A stretch of DNA of 57,299 nt from UBA117 sp049975245 (GTDB lineage Archaea; Methanobacteriota; Methanobacteria; Methanobacteriales; Methanobacteriaceae): NCBI GenBank assembly GCA_049975245.1, contig JBNGDB010000015.1, positions 1-57,299 on the forward strand, given 5' to 3'. A model generated the notes under the pieces. It was not told where the DNA came from. It did no database searches and worked only from the letters and a program-made list of their open reading frames with translations. Position 1 is the first letter of the stretch, and the number at the start of each line of letters is the position of its first letter. The translations under genes were made by a program, and so were the position numbers. This document shows, one piece after another, positions 28,169 through 36,969 of the stretch.

Positions 28169-28738
28169 TTAAAAGAATAAATATTCTAAAAGTATTTTAA
28201 ATCCTATTCCAATAAGAATTATTCCACCTATTATTTCAATTTTATTTTCAAACAAATGACCCATGCTTTTACCGATATATACTCCTAAAAAGGATAATAT
28301 GAAGGTTATTAATCCTATGATTAGAATTGGTTCAAGAATTGAAGTATTTAAAACTGCAAAAGTTACTCCCACGGCAAATGCATCGATACTGGTTGCAATT
28401 GAAAGTATAGTTAACTCTTTAAACGAAAAAATTGAACAAACATCTTCATCTTCCATATAAATACTTTCATATATCATTTTAATACCTATTATCACCAATA
28501 AAATGAAGGCTACCCACGGCGCAACAGAAGAAATAATTATTTGTAGTTGTAATCCAGAAATCCAACCAAATATGGGCATTACTGCTTGGAATACTCCAAA
28601 AAATATAGCTATCAAAATAGCGTGATTAATTCTACATTTCCAGGCTAATCCTCGGGTTATGGATATGCTAAATGAGTCCATGGCCAGCGCAACTGCTAAT
28701 AAAATTATAGATATAAAATCCATACTAAACTTTTCCAT
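28169..28738 (-). CDS. mntP: Manganese efflux pump MntP
   Basis: A 189-residue integral membrane protein with six predicted helices. It shows the paired family motifs: AMDSFSIS in the first helix (Asp21) and TSIDAFAVGVTFAVL in the fourth. MntP exports manganese to keep cellular levels low. Length matches the family. An internal ATG six codons in (MDFISIILLAVALAMD) is a plausible alternative start. No metal-responsive regulator is adjacent; the nearest ArsR-type gene is 2.2 kb away. Confidence 0.92.
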   Translation of the reverse strand: MEKFSMDFISIILLAVALAMDSFSISITRGLAWKCRINHAILIAIFFGVFQAVMPIFGWISGLQLQIIISSVAPWVAFILLVIIGIKMIYESIYMEDEDVCSIFSFKELTILSIATSIDAFAVGVTFAVLNTSILEPILIIGLITFILSFLGVYIGKSMGHLFENKIEIIGGIILIGIGFKILLEYLFF

Positions 28739-28869
28739 TTTTTTTGAAAGGAAATCTTTTCAAGTATACTCTAAATTAACTGATTAAATATCTTATTAAT
28801 AATGTATTTTATGGATAGTTGAATTAAATATAAATATTAAGGAATATATGAATATATTAAATTGATTAA

Positions 28870-29274
28870 ATGAAAGACTTTGAACGTGCAGACCGGTTAA
28901 TAAAAAAACAGATATTGAGCTTGAACAGGCATTTACCTAGGAATAGGAAACGTTTGAGTGATCTATTAGAGGAAGAAAAGCCCCATGTTACTGGTACAGA
29001 TGGAACACGTCATAGGTTTAAATGGAATGAATTAGAACGTTTGTCACAAATGATTTCTCCCAATGATTATAAAAGATTAAAACTTCCCATATATATTGAA
29101 ATAGGGGCGGATAAATCTGGGGCAAGAATATCTGGTCAATTAGAATGTGAAATTGTATCAAAAATTTTAGATATATCTTCTGGAAAAAGTGAACTTTTTA
29201 TATATAGGCCGGATATAAAAATTTTAAGAAATGAACTTCCCACCACCACTCAGTACATTTTTTTAACGAGGTGA
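28870..29274 (+). CDS. UPF0216 (DUF61) family protein
   Basis: A 134-residue archaeal protein of unknown function. The family marks are NRHLPRNRKRLSDLLEEEKPHVTGTDGTRHRFK near the start and LPIYIEIGADKSGARISGQLE in the middle. It is basic at the N-terminus and has no membrane segment. A TATA-like AAATATAAATATTAAGG lies about 45 bases upstream. A tiny membrane protein gene starts five bases after its stop and is probably cotranscribed. Confidence 0.85.
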   Translation: MKDFERADRLIKKQILSLNRHLPRNRKRLSDLLEEEKPHVTGTDGTRHRFKWNELERLSQMISPNDYKRLKLPIYIEIGADKSGARISGQLECEIVSKILDISSGKSELFIYRPDIKILRNELPTTTQYIFLTR

Positions 29275-29278
29275 AACA

Positions 29279-29428
29279 GTGACCATAGACCCTATCGAAG
29301 ATTTACTAAAAGATCCTGATAAACGTGCCAAGGTATATCTAATTGCAGCGGGACTAATGATATTATCAACAATTCTCATTACCATTGGAACAATTATCTT
29401 CATTTTGATGATGTTAAACATAATTTAA
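29279..29428 (+). CDS. Small single-pass membrane protein
   Basis: A 49-residue protein starting at GTG. The first 19 residues are charged (TIDPIEDLLKDPDKRAKVY) and residues 20-49 form one hydrophobic helix reaching the C-terminus, so it is probably tail-anchored with the N-terminus in the cytoplasm. GAGGTGAAACA precedes the start. It follows the UPF0216 gene by four bases. Its function is not known, but the tight spacing suggests they work together. Confidence 0.65.
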   Translation: MTIDPIEDLLKDPDKRAKVYLIAAGLMILSTILITIGTIIFILMMLNII

Positions 29429-29526
29429 GTTTTGAATTTTTTTAGTAGTTAAACTTATATTTTTGCAGTTGTTTAACTGATAAATGTTAGATCTAATTAT
29501 TTTAATAGATAATATTTGGTTTATTG

Positions 29527-30654
29527 CTAATTAACAGGTTTCAGACCATTATAAACTTTATTAACTGTTTTTTTACCACTATAAATTGCATCTTCCAGTA
29601 TTTTATTGGATTTTATCACAGTAGCAACTGGTTCATTTTTTTCAATTATTACTTGGGGGCGGGGTAAATCATAAACTCCATGAAAATTTACATTTTGAAC
29701 TAGGGATCTATTTTTTGCAAAGATGATCATTTTGACTGAAAATTTGTCAGGGTCAGGTGTTTTTATTAATTTACCTTCACATGCTTCCAGGTGAGCTTCC
29801 ACCATATTTATTCCAAGAGATGCTTCAGCACATTCAAAGGTACCTTGGAAGCGGGGGTTTACTTCAATGATATTTACATCTCCATCATCATAGATCATAT
29901 CAACACCATTCGATCCAATCAGAGATAGATACTGTATGAGTTCTTCTGCTATTTCTTGAATTTCTTTGTCAGTGCAGTATGGCGCTATATTTCCACAATA
30001 TCCCCAAGGCTCTTTTTGTCCTAATTCTTCAATTCCAACTAATTGTTTGCTGGTAAGTATTGTTTTAGCCTCAGTTTTAATTGATAAGACTGAAGCACTT
30101 AAATTTTCTCCAGGAATGTACTCTTGGAGAATCATATCATTTAATAATGTTTCATTATTTTGTAAATCTACATCATGTATCCCGACGCCGCCGCATCCAT
30201 ACAAGGGCTTTAAAATGAATCTTTTATGTTTATAATCCTTTTGTATTTCTTTAATTTCCTCAAAATCAGATACTAAAAATGTTTCTGGTACATTAAATTT
30301 ATTTCTAATTTTTTTGTAAAATTTGTACTTATTTTCTACTTTATCGGTTTTAGCATTACCTCTGACCTTCGATATTGGGAAAATATTAGGTAGCACTCCC
30401 GAATTATAAAGAATAAAATCAACATTATTTACATATTTAAGGGCGGATTTGGCCAGCATAACAGGATCGAAACTATCTTCAAGGAATCCGCATGATTGAA
30501 AAGGTTTTTGATTAATTGTGCAATCTGCTTCCTGGCAACATTCCAGCAGATCTTGGGTGCAGAAGTGTTCTACAGAATAAACTTGGTGACCTAATTTTTT
30601 TGCGGAGCAGGCTAAAGCTCGCGTATTTGTTCCCACAACCAAAATTTTAGCCAT
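29527..30654 (-). CDS. ATP-grasp domain carboxylate-amine ligase-like protein
   Basis: A 375-residue protein. The N-terminal Rossmann-like part starts AKILVVGTNTRALACSAKKLGH. The central ATP-grasp domain shows KRFILKPLYGCGGVGI and a MILQEYIPGENLSASVL stretch, and the metal-binding DGDVNIIEVNPRFQGTFE. Such enzymes join a carboxylate to an amine or thiol through an acyl phosphate. The substrate cannot be told; cofactor synthesis ligases of methanogens have this fold. ATG is preceded by AAGG. It ends the transcript before a promoter region shared with nothing obvious, and lies downstream of tRNA-Gln on the same strand. Confidence 0.75.
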   Translation of the reverse strand: MAKILVVGTNTRALACSAKKLGHQVYSVEHFCTQDLLECCQEADCTINQKPFQSCGFLEDSFDPVMLAKSALKYVNNVDFILYNSGVLPNIFPISKVRGNAKTDKVENKYKFYKKIRNKFNVPETFLVSDFEEIKEIQKDYKHKRFILKPLYGCGGVGIHDVDLQNNETLLNDMILQEYIPGENLSASVLSIKTEAKTILTSKQLVGIEELGQKEPWGYCGNIAPYCTDKEIQEIAEELIQYLSLIGSNGVDMIYDDGDVNIIEVNPRFQGTFECAEASLGINMVEAHLEACEGKLIKTPDPDKFSVKMIIFAKNRSLVQNVNFHGVYDLPRPQVIIEKNEPVATVIKSNKILEDAIYSGKKTVNKVYNGLKPVN

Positions 30655-30679
30655 TTAAAAACCTTATATATTAAAGGGA

Positions 30680-30751
30680 TAGTCCCGAGCGGAGTCGAAC
30701 CGCCGTCGCCGGGTCCAAAGCCCAGCAGGATTACCACTACCCCACGGGACT
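30680..30751 (-). tRNA. tRNA-Gln (TTG anticodon)
   Basis: Read on the minus strand, the acceptor arms AGTCCCG and CGGGACT pair, followed by discriminator A. The D loop contains GGTAGTGGT, the anticodon arm is CTGGG-CTTTGGA-CCCGG giving anticodon TTG, and the T arm carries GGTTCGACTCC. There is no intron, and the 3' CCA is not encoded. Length is 72 bases. Confidence 0.95.
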
Positions 30752-30757
30752 AAAGCG

Positions 30758-30813
30758 ATAATCTAAAACTAATAGATATCCGCATAATGCGGCAATCTCG
30801 ATATTTAGATTAT
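30758..30813 (-). other. Folded leader element upstream of tRNA-Gln
   Basis: Ten bases at 30758-30767 pair perfectly with 30804-30813. Inside, CCGCA-TAA-TGCGG (30780-30792) forms a hairpin that is extended by AGAT/ATCT across a two-by-two internal loop. A TATA-like AAGTTTAAATAGG on the minus strand lies just upstream. The element would be in the 5' leader of the tRNA, six bases before its first nucleotide, and could be a processing signal or a separate small RNA. Confidence 0.4.
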
Positions 30814-30925
30814 ATCCTATTTAAACTTATCGGATATGAATACTTTTTAGAAAATCTATTATTTTTACTATTTTTTTATCTTCAATTTTTAATGTTTTGA
30901 AGTTTTTATGATCCCCACAATAGAA

Positions 30926-30945
30926 AAGTATATAAGCATATACTT
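30926..30945. promoter_or_regulatory. Inverted repeat at the arsR-type promoter
   Basis: AAGTATAT and ATATACTT flank AAGC and overlap the start of the TATA-like TTATAAAT at 30944-30951. The position, directly before the ArsR-type gene, suits an autoregulatory operator. Confidence 0.45.
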
Positions 30946-30960
30946 ATAAATTTATGATAC

Positions 30961-31305
30961 ATGTTGAGGGTGAATTCAGAATATTGCTGTGACATGTCTC
31001 AAGAATTAGAAGAATTGTTCAAAGCCCTTGGTAATATTAACAGATTGATGTTAGTATACCATTTAACAGCTGGAGAAATAGATAAAGTTAATGTTACCCA
31101 AATGGCAAAAATAATGGGTTTAACCCAACCAGCAGCATCACAACATCTTAAAATTCTAAAAACCGCCCAAATTCTAATTTCAAAAAAACAAGGAAACCAG
31201 ATATACTACACCTTCAACCAGAGTGCAATGGTAAAACACAAAAAGAAGATTGATTTTTTATTTGGATGTGTTTTATCTAAATGCGAAAAAATAGAAGGCC
31301 AATAA
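30961..31305 (+). CDS. ArsR-family winged-helix regulator
   Basis: A 114-residue DNA-binding protein. It has the compact winged helix of ArsR regulators: LFKALGNINRLMLVYHL, the recognition helix TQPAASQHLKILKTAQILISKKQGNQIYY. Possible metal or redox ligands are Cys9 and Cys10 in the N-terminal extension and two cysteines at the C-terminus (FGCVLSKCEK). ATG at 30961 or 30994 could start it. It sits upstream of the LonA gene with about 125 bases between, so it may control itself and lon. The signal is unknown. Confidence 0.83.
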   Translation: MLRVNSEYCCDMSQELEELFKALGNINRLMLVYHLTAGEIDKVNVTQMAKIMGLTQPAASQHLKILKTAQILISKKQGNQIYYTFNQSAMVKHKKKIDFLFGCVLSKCEKIEGQ

Positions 31306-31431
31306 AAAAAATTTTGTTTAATTTATTGTAATTTTTAAAATAAAATAAATATTGGCTTTAAAGGGGAAAATTAAATTCAATTTATTATTATAAAGAATTA
31401 AAAACCAATAATTTAATTATTGAGTGATAAA

Positions 31432-33804
31432 ATGAGAGAAATGGATCTTAATAACGAATTGGCTGTGTTAGTAGTACCAGATACAGTTCTGTTACATGAA
31501 ACTAATATGAATCTTAAAATTAGTAAAGAAATTGGCAGCGAAATTTATAACCGCGCTGCAAAAGACAATTTTTACGGTATAGCATTAGCAGTTAAGGAAG
31601 ATGTAAGTCATCCTTACATTGAATCTGACTTTTATAAAATTGGAACATTAATTAAAATTGAAAATGCTAAAGAACAGAGAGATTTTTACCAGATAAAAGT
31701 TGAAATACTAGAAAGGGTACAAATTGAAGAGTTTATACCTGAAGATTTAAACTACAGGGCTAAATATACAATAATTCCAGATATCATGGATTTAGATGAA
31801 GAAAATCAAAAAGAGATTATAAATCATATCCGATTTTTAGTATCAGAAATAAGTGAAAATATAAAGGGTTCTAAAACTTATTTAAAACATATAAATCAAT
31901 TAAATGACTTAAAAAAGATTATAGCCTACGTTTTTCCATATATGAGGTTGTCTATCCCAGAAAGACAGGAATTACTGGAGATTCGTTCACTTAAAGAAAA
32001 GAGTTTAAAATTTTTAGATATTTTAGTTGAACAAAAAGAATCTATAAAATTCCAGATGGAAATGGCCGCAAAATTGAACGAGGAAATGAACAAAAAACAC
32101 CGAGAAAACATGCTTAAAGAGCAGCTAAAAGCTATACAAGATGAATTAAGTGAATCTGAAGGAACTTCGGCTAAAAAAGATTATCGCGATTTAATTGAAG
32201 CTGCTAAAATGCCGGATGACGTAAAAAAAGTGGCTCTTGAAGAGGTAAACAAGCTGGAAAGACAAGGACCTCACAGTAGTGAAGAAAATGTAATCCGAAA
32301 TTATCTTGATCTTTTAGTTAGCCTGCCCTGGACTTCAAATGAAATTAAGGACATTGACATTGAGGCCGCCAGAAAAGTCCTGAATCAACAGCATTACGGG
32401 CTGGATAAAGTAAAAGATCGCATTATTCAGCATTTAACTGTAATGAAACTTAAGAAAAACAAACAAGGTTCAATCCTGTTGCTAGTTGGACCACCAGGTA
32501 CGGGTAAGACTAGTTTAGGAAAGAGTATTGCTGAAGCTTTAGAAAGAGAATATGTTAGAATCAGTTTAGGCGGTGTTAAGGACGAGTCAGAAATTAGAGG
32601 ACATAGGAGAACTTACCTTGGGGCCTTGCCTGGCAGAATTATTCAAGGAATGAAACGTGCCGGTAAGAAAAATCCAGTATTTATCTTGGATGAGGTGGAT
32701 AAACTAATGGCATCATTTAGCGGTGACCCTGCCAGTGCTTTACTGGAAGTACTGGATCCAGAGCAAAATAACAGCTTTTCAGACCATTACCTTGAGGTTC
32801 CATATGATTTATCTGATGTATTCTTTATAGCCACTGCCAACTCATTGAGGGATATACCAGCACCTCTGCGTGATCGTATGGAAATTATTGAGATAGGTAG
32901 TTATACTACCCATGAAAAGTTCCATATAGCTAAAAATCACTTAATTGGATTAGTTCTAGAAGATAATGGTTTGGATGAAAACCAGCTACAAATTGATGAT
33001 GAGGCCCTTAAAACCATAATCGAAAAATACACCCGAGAAGCAGGAGTCAGAGGTCTTAAAAGACAATTGGCCACTGTGGCTCGTGTAGCCTCTGAAAAAA
33101 TTGTTTTAGGTAAAGTTGACTTACCATACATTGTAAAAGATTCCATGCTTTATGATTTGCTTGGACATGAATTAACCCAGATTAATCAGGCTGGAAAACA
33201 TAATCCCCCTGGAGTTGTAACTGGTCTGGCCTGGACACCTGTTGGTGGTGATATCTTGTTTATAGAAGGGGCTTTTATGCCGGGTACTGGTAAGTTAATG
33301 CTCACCGGACAATTAGGTGATGTAATGAAAGAATCAGCAAAAATTTCTCAAAGTTTGATTCGTTCCAGATTAGCCTTTAATCTAAAACAAGTTGAATTTG
33401 ATAAAAAAGATTTACATATACACGTACCTTCAGGCGCTATTCCTAAAGATGGACCATCTGCAGGTGTAGCTTTGTTAACTACCATAGCTTCTCTAGTAAC
33501 TGGCCACGAAGTGGATCCTAAACTTGCCATGACTGGTGAGATCTCTCTCAGAGGCGTGGTAATGCCAGTAGGTGGAATTAAAGAAAAGGTACTTGCAGCT
33601 CACAGAGCGGGAATTAAACGAGTAATTTTACCTAAAGATAATAAAAAAGATTTAGATGATGTACCAGATGATGTTAAGGAGGAAATAGAATTCATACTGG
33701 TGGAAACTGTGGAAGATGTTTTAAAAGAAACCATTGGTATAGAATTACCTAAACCATTATTTATGGATATGGCCTGTGATCCATTAACCGGTGCAGGAGC
33801 TTAA
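31432..33804 (+). CDS. lon: Bacterial-type (LonA) ATP-dependent protease
   Basis: About 790 residues. The order is N-terminal substrate-binding domain (about 10-200), helical linker, AAA+ domain with GPPGTGKTSLGKS (about 350) and VFILDEVDK, and a C-terminal protease domain with catalytic Ser676 (KDGPSAG) and Lys in GGIKEKVLAAH (about 717-719). No membrane segment is present, unlike archaeal LonB, which has a hairpin inserted in the ATPase domain. The architecture is that of bacterial Lon, so ancient or recent transfer from bacteria is likely. TTG at 31420 is open, but ATG at 31432 with GAGTGAT before it is preferred. Degrades misfolded and regulatory proteins. Confidence 0.93.
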   Translation: MREMDLNNELAVLVVPDTVLLHETNMNLKISKEIGSEIYNRAAKDNFYGIALAVKEDVSHPYIESDFYKIGTLIKIENAKEQRDFYQIKVEILERVQIEEFIPEDLNYRAKYTIIPDIMDLDEENQKEIINHIRFLVSEISENIKGSKTYLKHINQLNDLKKIIAYVFPYMRLSIPERQELLEIRSLKEKSLKFLDILVEQKESIKFQMEMAAKLNEEMNKKHRENMLKEQLKAIQDELSESEGTSAKKDYRDLIEAAKMPDDVKKVALEEVNKLERQGPHSSEENVIRNYLDLLVSLPWTSNEIKDIDIEAARKVLNQQHYGLDKVKDRIIQHLTVMKLKKNKQGSILLLVGPPGTGKTSLGKSIAEALEREYVRISLGGVKDESEIRGHRRTYLGALPGRIIQGMKRAGKKNPVFILDEVDKLMASFSGDPASALLEVLDPEQNNSFSDHYLEVPYDLSDVFFIATANSLRDIPAPLRDRMEIIEIGSYTTHEKFHIAKNHLIGLVLEDNGLDENQLQIDDEALKTIIEKYTREAGVRGLKRQLATVARVASEKIVLGKVDLPYIVKDSMLYDLLGHELTQINQAGKHNPPGVVTGLAWTPVGGDILFIEGAFMPGTGKLMLTGQLGDVMKESAKISQSLIRSRLAFNLKQVEFDKKDLHIHVPSGAIPKDGPSAGVALLTTIASLVTGHEVDPKLAMTGEISLRGVVMPVGGIKEKVLAAHRAGIKRVILPKDNKKDLDDVPDDVKEEIEFILVETVEDVLKETIGIELPKPLFMDMACDPLTGAGA

Positions 33805-34123
33805 ACCATTTAGTCTATCCTTTCATTAATTTTAAATAATGAGAGGATTATTTTTTTTATTTAATTATTAAATTTAAATTAGCTTATTTTTTTATTAAAC
33901 TGATAATTCTCCGGTCTTTTTATTCTATTTAAATAATTAAAATTTGTTTTATATTATAATACTTAATTAACTTTTATTAATAAAATATTTTCGATATTAA
34001 TATTAATAAGTAATATTAAGATTAATTATATCACGTATTGATAATAATTATAATACGTGAATATTATCATAAAATAGAAAATAAGTATTATATATTTCCA
34101 TTTATGATTTAGGGGATGCAATT
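33805..34123. other. Non-coding gap between lon and a response regulator
   Basis: This 319-base stretch is very AT-rich. It holds T runs after lon (for example 33851-33858) that can act as terminator, the inverted repeat at 34031-34060, a TATA-like ATTATATATTT at about 34087 and the ribosome-binding AGGGGATG. No open frame with support was seen. Confidence 0.5.
34031..34060. promoter_or_regulatory. Spaced inverted repeat upstream of the response regulator
   Basis: TCACGTATT at 34031-34039 and AATACGTGA at 34052-34060 are exact reverse complements with a 12-base spacer. The repeat lies 25 to 50 bases upstream of the TATA-like stretch near 34087, a place suited to an activator. The CACGT core is more G/C-rich than its surroundings, which lowers the chance of coincidence. 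Confidence 0.45.
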
Positions 34124-34525
34124 ATGGTTGGAGAGAAAATTTTAGTTGTAGAGGATGAGGAAATTACCGTTGAAGATTTGATGGATACACTAGAACTTTT
34201 GGGGTACGAAGTAGTCGCTGCTGTTCCTTCGGGCGAAGAAGCTATTTTAAAAGCTAGAGAATATTCGCCAGATTTGGTTTTGATGGATATTGAACTGGCA
34301 GGGGAAATGGATGGAATTATGTCTGCAAAACAGATAAAAGAAGAAAATGACATTCCTATCTTATTTTTAACTGCTTACTCGGATGAAAAAACTATTGAAA
34401 AATTGAAGGAAGTTGAGCCAGAGGGTTACATGTTGAAGGAACCTTTCCATCTAATTTACAAACCTTTCAAAGAAGATGAACTAAGGAGTGTTTTAGAAAT
34501 AACCCTTCATAAATACAAAAAATAG
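34124..34525 (+). CDS. Single-domain response regulator
   Basis: A 133-residue receiver domain without output domain. The acidic pair (VVEDEE), phospho-acceptor Asp in SPDLVLMDIELAG and the switch Thr in LFLTAYSDEKT are present. The usual LKPF loop is interrupted: the sequence reads LKEPFHLIYKPF, about eight residues longer than normal, which lengthens the loop with the conserved Lys. It lies about 190 bases before a membrane histidine kinase on the same strand and may receive phosphate from it, though each gene has its own upstream region. Confidence 0.9.
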   Translation: MVGEKILVVEDEEITVEDLMDTLELLGYEVVAAVPSGEEAILKAREYSPDLVLMDIELAGEMDGIMSAKQIKEENDIPILFLTAYSDEKTIEKLKEVEPEGYMLKEPFHLIYKPFKEDELRSVLEITLHKYKK

Positions 34526-34717
34526 TTTATCTTTAATTATTAGATCTTAATCCATTTTTTAAGTGAGTTTTAAATTTTTTAAAATTCCAGGCACGATATT
34601 AAGCGTTATTTTATGAATTATTAAATTTTCTAAATTATTGAAAATAAGGTATATGGATTACTGATTATTAATTTAAAATTTCTTTAACTATTTAATTATT
34701 ATTTTAGAAGGACTTAT

Positions 34718-36757
34718 ATGGAATTTAAAAAAAATTTGAATATAAAAAATTTATCAATATCTTTTAAAACAGTTTTATTAATCACATTTTCAATTATAAT
34801 ATTCTATATTTTATTTTTAATTGTTTTTAATGATTTTAGAAATATTAATCAAGTTTTCAGCTTATTTACACTGCCGGTGGTTACGGGTATAACTTTTGTT
34901 ATTTTACTTTATGTTTCACTGGTCACCAATAAAACTAAAAGTAAATTTAATTATGTATGGCTTTTTTTCACATTTGCTCTGTTTTTTTGGGCTTTAGGTG
35001 ATGTAATATGGTTACTTAACTATTATTCCATATTAAGATCTTTTAATCTGGGGGAAATGTTTCTACCCTATTTTTTACGGATGGTTTGTCTGGCCATTGG
35101 ATTTATATTAATACCAAAACCTGATTTAAATCCTTATCTACTCAACCGTCGTAGAATAGAGATGTTAATGATTGTTATAACTATAGCCATGTACCTATGG
35201 GCCTTTTTAATCATACCATTAATAAATATTACATCAACAAATCTATGGACATTTGTCATGATGATTAGTTCTCAAGCAGTATTCTTTGTTTTATTATATC
35301 TGACTTTGTTTTCAACATTTTTCCATGGTATACAATCGTGGAAAGGATCATTCAACTTTATTATTGCTGCAATAATTTTTCAGCTTATGGGCACATTAAT
35401 ATACGGGATTGAGCTGGTTCTAAGCATTTATCCCGGCGGAGGTATAGGGGATATTTTTTTCCTATCTTCAAGTCTATTAATGGCATTAGCAGGAATTTCC
35501 TACCTTAAATATCCTGATTTGAATGTTGTTCGTGAAAGAAAGTTAAATTTAAAATCCACACTTTTAAGTAATCTCATTTCACTATTAGCTGCATCAGTCT
35601 TTTTAGCTGTAATATGGGGTTACTTTTTTAATAATGAATCATTTCTATTTATTCTATTGGCTAGCGGGTTGTTAATTCTTTTAGCAATCATACGCCAGGC
35701 TGTTAATAATAAATATATAAATATCACTCAAGATCTGCTGAGAAATAGTGAAAAAAAATTCCGGGCCATTTATGAACACGCTAAAGATGGTATTATTATC
35801 ATGGATAAACAGAGAGAAATTATTTCATGGAATAATGGTGCTGAAGAGATTTTTGGATTCAAATCCCATGAAATTGTTGGCAAGGATGCAAATATCGTAA
35901 TACCATCTGAATATGAGGAAAGATTCGCCAGTTTACTGAATAGGCATGAAGGTTTAAATGATTATAATACAGTTGAAAACAACCTATTTGAGGCAGAAGG
36001 GCTTAATAAAAAGGGAGAAAGATTTCCTTTAGAATTTTCTATTTCCCACTGGTACAATGATGACAATGTTTTATTGTATGCCTTTATTGTACGTGATATC
36101 ACTGAGAGAAAAGAGCACGAAGAAAAGATTAGAAATTCCTTAGCAGAGAAAGAAGTTTTACTTAAAGAGATTCATCACCGGGTGAAAAATAATCTTCAAA
36201 TTGTATCCAGTTTATTGAATATTGAAAGCAGGTACATAGAAAATGAGAATGATCTAAAAATCATACGTGAAGGAATGGATCGAGTTCATGCCATGGCATT
36301 GATCCATAAAAATCTTTATGAATCCAGCGATTTGTCCAATGTTTTGTTTGCACAACATGTTGAGTCCTTGTTATCTGAGATCTTTAGTTCATATGTTCTA
36401 GGTCAGAATGTTGATTTAAAGTTGGATATTGAAGAAATACAATTGGATATTGACCAGATAATACCTTACAGCCTGATCATAAATGAATTGGTTACCAACT
36501 CTTTAAAATATGCATTTCCTGATGGTATGGGTAAAATTTTCATAAGTTTACATTCAGATGCAGAAAAAATTGTTTTAACAGTTTCAGACAATGGAATTGG
36601 CCTTCCGGAAGGTTTTGATATTAAAAAAACCCGTTCTCTAGGTTTAAGGTTGGTTAGAGTTTTTACTAGGCAGTTAAAGGGTATTATGGTAATCAACCAG
36701 GAAGATGGTTTATCTTTTAAAATTATTAGTCCTTACAAGAAATTTGATGATACTTAA
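34718..36757 (+). CDS. Membrane sensor histidine kinase with PAS domain
   Basis: A 679-residue protein. About eight or nine membrane helices occupy residues 20-325, followed by a PAS domain (about 345-465, FRAIYEHAKDGIIIMDKQREI) and a HisKA_2-type dimerisation domain with EIHHRVKNNLQ (His486, His487), then an HATPase domain with NELVTNSLKYAFPDG (about 589) and DNGIGLPEG. All catalytic elements look intact, unlike the large sensor at the start of the window. The membrane part resembles the multi-helix sensor modules of methanogen kinases; its ligand is unknown. Confidence 0.88.
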   Translation: MEFKKNLNIKNLSISFKTVLLITFSIIIFYILFLIVFNDFRNINQVFSLFTLPVVTGITFVILLYVSLVTNKTKSKFNYVWLFFTFALFFWALGDVIWLLNYYSILRSFNLGEMFLPYFLRMVCLAIGFILIPKPDLNPYLLNRRRIEMLMIVITIAMYLWAFLIIPLINITSTNLWTFVMMISSQAVFFVLLYLTLFSTFFHGIQSWKGSFNFIIAAIIFQLMGTLIYGIELVLSIYPGGGIGDIFFLSSSLLMALAGISYLKYPDLNVVRERKLNLKSTLLSNLISLLAASVFLAVIWGYFFNNESFLFILLASGLLILLAIIRQAVNNKYINITQDLLRNSEKKFRAIYEHAKDGIIIMDKQREIISWNNGAEEIFGFKSHEIVGKDANIVIPSEYEERFASLLNRHEGLNDYNTVENNLFEAEGLNKKGERFPLEFSISHWYNDDNVLLYAFIVRDITERKEHEEKIRNSLAEKEVLLKEIHHRVKNNLQIVSSLLNIESRYIENENDLKIIREGMDRVHAMALIHKNLYESSDLSNVLFAQHVESLLSEIFSSYVLGQNVDLKLDIEEIQLDIDQIIPYSLIINELVTNSLKYAFPDGMGKIFISLHSDAEKIVLTVSDNGIGLPEGFDIKKTRSLGLRLVRVFTRQLKGIMVINQEDGLSFKIISPYKKFDDT

Positions 36758-36969
36758 CTATTACTCCTCACTTTTTTGAACTATACATGTCCCTCAAATC
36801 ACTGAATAATTAATGCAAAATATTCTAAAAATACTTAAATTATATATATTATTTTTTTTAAAATTTAATTGTTGGAGCAAGATTCTGTTAAAAATCATTA
36901 TTGTAGAACCATAACTAAAGGCAATCAGTATTGGATAAAAATTTAATTAATTTATAGTGGGTAAAAAAT

